DNA of 64,000 nt from Ruegeria sp. HKCCD8929 (GTDB lineage: Bacteria; Pseudomonadota; Alphaproteobacteria; Rhodobacterales; Rhodobacteraceae): contig NZ_WPZY01000018.1 in the NCBI RefSeq assembly GCF_013031405.1, positions 1 to 64,000 on the forward strand, written 5' to 3'. Below are positions 62,038 to 64,000 of the stretch, in pieces (position 1 is the first letter of the stretch; every line of letters begins with the position of its first letter). The notes beneath the pieces were generated by a model. The model was not told the origin of the DNA. It was given only the letters and a program-made list of their open reading frames with translations, and did not search any database. The position numbers and the translations under genes were made by a program.

Positions 62038-64000
62038 TGGCGACGCTGAACGTGCTGATCCTGGTCTGTCTGGGCTATGTCGTCCTGCTGTTCGGCGTGG
62101 CCTTTGCCGCCGACCGGCTGGCCGCCACCGGGCGCAGCACATGGCTGCGCTCGCCCTTGGTCTACACCCTGTCGCTGTCGATCTACTGCACCGCCTGGAC
62201 CTTCTATGGCGCCGTCGGCTATGCGGCGCGGTCGGGGCTGGAATTCGTCACCATCTATCTCGGCCCCACGCTGGTCATGATCGGTTGGTGGTGGGGTCTG
62301 CGCAAGCTGGTGCGCGTCGGGCGCAGCCAGAGGGTGACCTCGATTGCCGACCTGATCTCATCCCGCTACGGCAAGTCCAACACGCTGGCGATCTGCGTCA
62401 CCATCCTCGCGGTGCTGGGCGTCACGCCTTATATCGCGCTGCAATTGCAGTCGATCACGCTGTCCTTCAGCATCTTTGCCGAGGCCGACCCCTCGGGCAT
62501 CTATAACGAGGGCGCCAGCGTGTTCTGGGTCGCCGCCGGGCTCGCGGTCTTCGCGATCCTGTTCGGCACCCGCAATCTGGACGCCAACGAACGCCACCAC
62601 GGGGTGGTGACGGCGGTGGCCATCGAGGCGGTTGTCAAACTGCTGGCGCTGCTCGCCGTCGGCATCTTCGTGGTCTGGGGCATCGCTGGCGGCATCGGCC
62701 CGACCATGGCGCGCATCGACGCCTCCGAGATCGGGACGTGGGGCGTGGACCGGGGCCGCTGGGCCGCAATCACTTTCCTGTCTGCAGCCGCCTTTGTCTG
62801 CCTGCCGCGCATGTTCCAGGTGATGGTGGTCGAGAATGATGACGAACGCCACCTGCGCGCCGCCGCCTGGGCCTTTCCGCTCTACCTGCTGCTGATGAGC
62901 CTCTTCGTTGTGCCCATCGCCGTGGTGGGGCTGGACCTGATGCCCGAGGGCACCAACCCCGACCTCTTCGTGCTGACCATCCCGCTGGCGCAGGGGCAGG
63001 AGGGGCTGGCGATGTTCTCCTTCCTCGGCGGGTTCTCCTCGGCCACATCCATGGTCATCGTCGCGGCGATGGCGCTGTCGACCATGGTGTCGAACCATAT
63101 CGTGATGCCGATCTGGCTCAGCTCTCAGGGCGGCGGCGTATCGGTGTCGGGCGACGTGCGCGACATCGTCCTGTTCTCGCGCCGGGTATCCATCGCGGTG
63201 ATCATGGCGCTGGGTTACTTCTACTACCGCCTGTCCGGCGGCGGCGCGGCGCTGGCCTCGATCGGTCTGATCGCCTTTGCCGGGATCGCCCAGATCCTGC
63301 CCGCGCTGGTCGGCGGCCTGTTCTGGCGCGGTGCCACCCGGATCGGCGCGCTGGCCGGGCTGACCGTGGGCTTCGCGCTCTGGGTCTACACCCTGCTGCT
63401 GCCCGGCATGGGCGGATCGTTCATGTCCGAGGCTGTGATGACATATGGCCCGCTGGGCCTCGGCTGGCTGCGCCCGCAGGCGCTCTTTGGCATCGACGGC
63501 ATAGACCCGATGGTGCATTCGGTGATGTGGTCGCTGTCGCTGAACACCGCGGCCTTCTGCATCGGCTCGCTCGCCAGCTTCCCCAGCCCGCTGGAACGGC
63601 TGCAGGGCGCGCAATTCGTCAACGTCTTCGACCATTCCGCCGGTCCGCGCGGCTGGACCGGCTCGGTGGCCCAAAGCGAAGACCTGATGATCATGTCGCA
63701 GCGTATCCTCGGCGCGCGCGAGGCGCAGGAATTCTTCCATGCCGAGGCCGAGCGGCAAGGCGGGCGTGGCTACCTGCCCGAACCGACCCCGACCTTCCTG
63801 GAACGGCTGGAACGCGAGCTCAGCGGCTCGGTGGGCGCGGCCACGGCACATGCGATGATCGGCCAGATCGTCGGCGGCTCGTCGGTCTCGGTCGAGGATC
63901 TGCTGGCGGTGGCGGACGAATCCGCGCAACTGCTGGAATATTCCGGCCAGCTCGAGGAGAAATCCTCGGAACTCAGCCACACCGCCCGCAAGCTGCGCGA
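62037..64000 (+). CDS. SSS-type sensor histidine kinase (PutP-like N-terminus), partial at right edge
   Basis: At least 654 residues from ATG 62037, with no stop before the window ends. The N-terminal part has about 12-13 membrane helices of the sodium/solute symporter fold (SIYCTAWTFYGAVGYA, IADLISSRYGKSN, VCLPRMFQVMVVENDDERHL, FSSATSMVIVAAMALSTMVSN). The end (AQSEDLMIMSQRILG, YSGQLEEKSSELSHTARKLR, the latter typical of a kinase linker) suggests that PAS, HisKA and ATPase domains follow outside the window, as in CbrA/CrbS sensors. It would couple solute uptake or binding to phosphorylation, with the adjacent receiver protein as partner. Not visible are its His box and any fused receiver. Confidence 0.85.
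   Translation, partial: MATLNVLILVCLGYVVLLFGVAFAADRLAATGRSTWLRSPLVYTLSLSIYCTAWTFYGAVGYAARSGLEFVTIYLGPTLVMIGWWWGLRKLVRVGRSQRVTSIADLISSRYGKSNTLAICVTILAVLGVTPYIALQLQSITLSFSIFAEADPSGIYNEGASVFWVAAGLAVFAILFGTRNLDANERHHGVVTAVAIEAVVKLLALLAVGIFVVWGIAGGIGPTMARIDASEIGTWGVDRGRWAAITFLSAAAFVCLPRMFQVMVVENDDERHLRAAAWAFPLYLLLMSLFVVPIAVVGLDLMPEGTNPDLFVLTIPLAQGQEGLAMFSFLGGFSSATSMVIVAAMALSTMVSNHIVMPIWLSSQGGGVSVSGDVRDIVLFSRRVSIAVIMALGYFYYRLSGGGAALASIGLIAFAGIAQILPALVGGLFWRGATRIGALAGLTVGFALWVYTLLLPGMGGSFMSEAVMTYGPLGLGWLRPQALFGIDGIDPMVHSVMWSLSLNTAAFCIGSLASFPSPLERLQGAQFVNVFDHSAGPRGWTGSVAQSEDLMIMSQRILGAREAQEFFHAEAERQGGRGYLPEPTPTFLERLERELSGSVGAATAHAMIGQIVGGSSVSVEDLLAVADESAQLLEYSGQLEEKSSELSHTARKLR

Noticed and set aside
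62358..63980. 540-residue minus-strand open frame
   Set aside because: Antisense to the membrane part of the sensor kinase, whose helices and motifs are clear; the kinase frame is open to the window edge.

Overview
The window is a GC-rich (roughly 60-65 % by eye) chromosomal segment of an alphaproteobacterium, most probably a marine Rhodobacteraceae of the Roseobacter/Ruegeria group. The grounds are a complete thiosulfate-oxidation (sox) cluster directly followed by clpP-clpX, Hint-domain secreted proteins, the NDUFA12-MlaD-DUF2155-aat-accC-accB neighbourhood, and alphaproteobacterial intergenic palindromes. The genus assignment is inference from gene content. No rRNA, tRNA or CRISPR was seen.

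Layout. 0.1-6.5 kb: a secreted Ntn-type amide hydrolase, then a five-gene minus-strand oxidoreductase operon (nitroreductase, DUF1330, CmcJ-like, luciferase-like, SDR) with a divergent LysR regulator; the luciferase-like gene carries an in-frame amber stop. 6.5-9 kb: an accessory patch with an unusual 397-aa helical protein with a hydrophobic core, a mutated duplicate of part of the panE-like gene, and a decayed tyrosine recombinase. 9-26.7 kb: mostly core genes (sterol-desaturase family, ketopantoate-reductase family, PiT transporter, NUDIX, 6-phosphogluconate dehydrogenase family, GMC oxidoreductase, K+ channel, HrpB, MeaB, L28, Hint protein, copper chaperone pair, sirtuin, LMW phosphatase, LysR).

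26.7-33 kb: lepA, a more AT-rich gene resembling nucleoside deoxyribosyltransferases placed directly behind a 16-bp inverted repeat that includes the lepA stop codon, a cluster of palindromic repeats, a Lys-rich coiled-coil protein, an orphan Phd-type protein, then about 0.85 kb without protein genes that has three DnaA-box-like sequences and two facing intrinsic terminators suggesting small RNAs, and a 45-aa entericidin-like lipoprotein missed by simple ORF calling. 33-43 kb: the sox locus. soxS, soxR and soxT (YeeE/YedE) lie on the minus strand, soxVWXYZABCD on the plus strand. Four ATTC-N8-GAAT-type sites sit in front of soxV/soxS, soxX, soxB and soxC, and SoxR carries the two cysteines expected of a persulfide sensor, so a regulatory circuit can be read from the sequence.

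43-54 kb: clpP, clpX, RidA, a small membrane protein, NDUFA12-like, MlaD-like, DUF2155, aat, accC, accB, a PAS-LuxR regulator divergent from an acyl-CoA synthetase, and a pair of SGNH-related proteins whose nucleophile motifs look degraded. 54-64 kb: a five-gene branched-chain-type ABC uptake operon, an XRE/short-chain-fatty-acyl type regulator with a perfect inverted repeat in its promoter, and a response regulator, membrane protein and SSS-type sensor kinase operon running off the right edge.

The best leads for undescribed biology are the 397-aa helical protein beside a dead integrase, the AT-rich deoxyribosyltransferase-like gene behind lepA, the putative small RNAs at 32.1-32.65 kb, and the degenerate GSCFA/SGNH pair.
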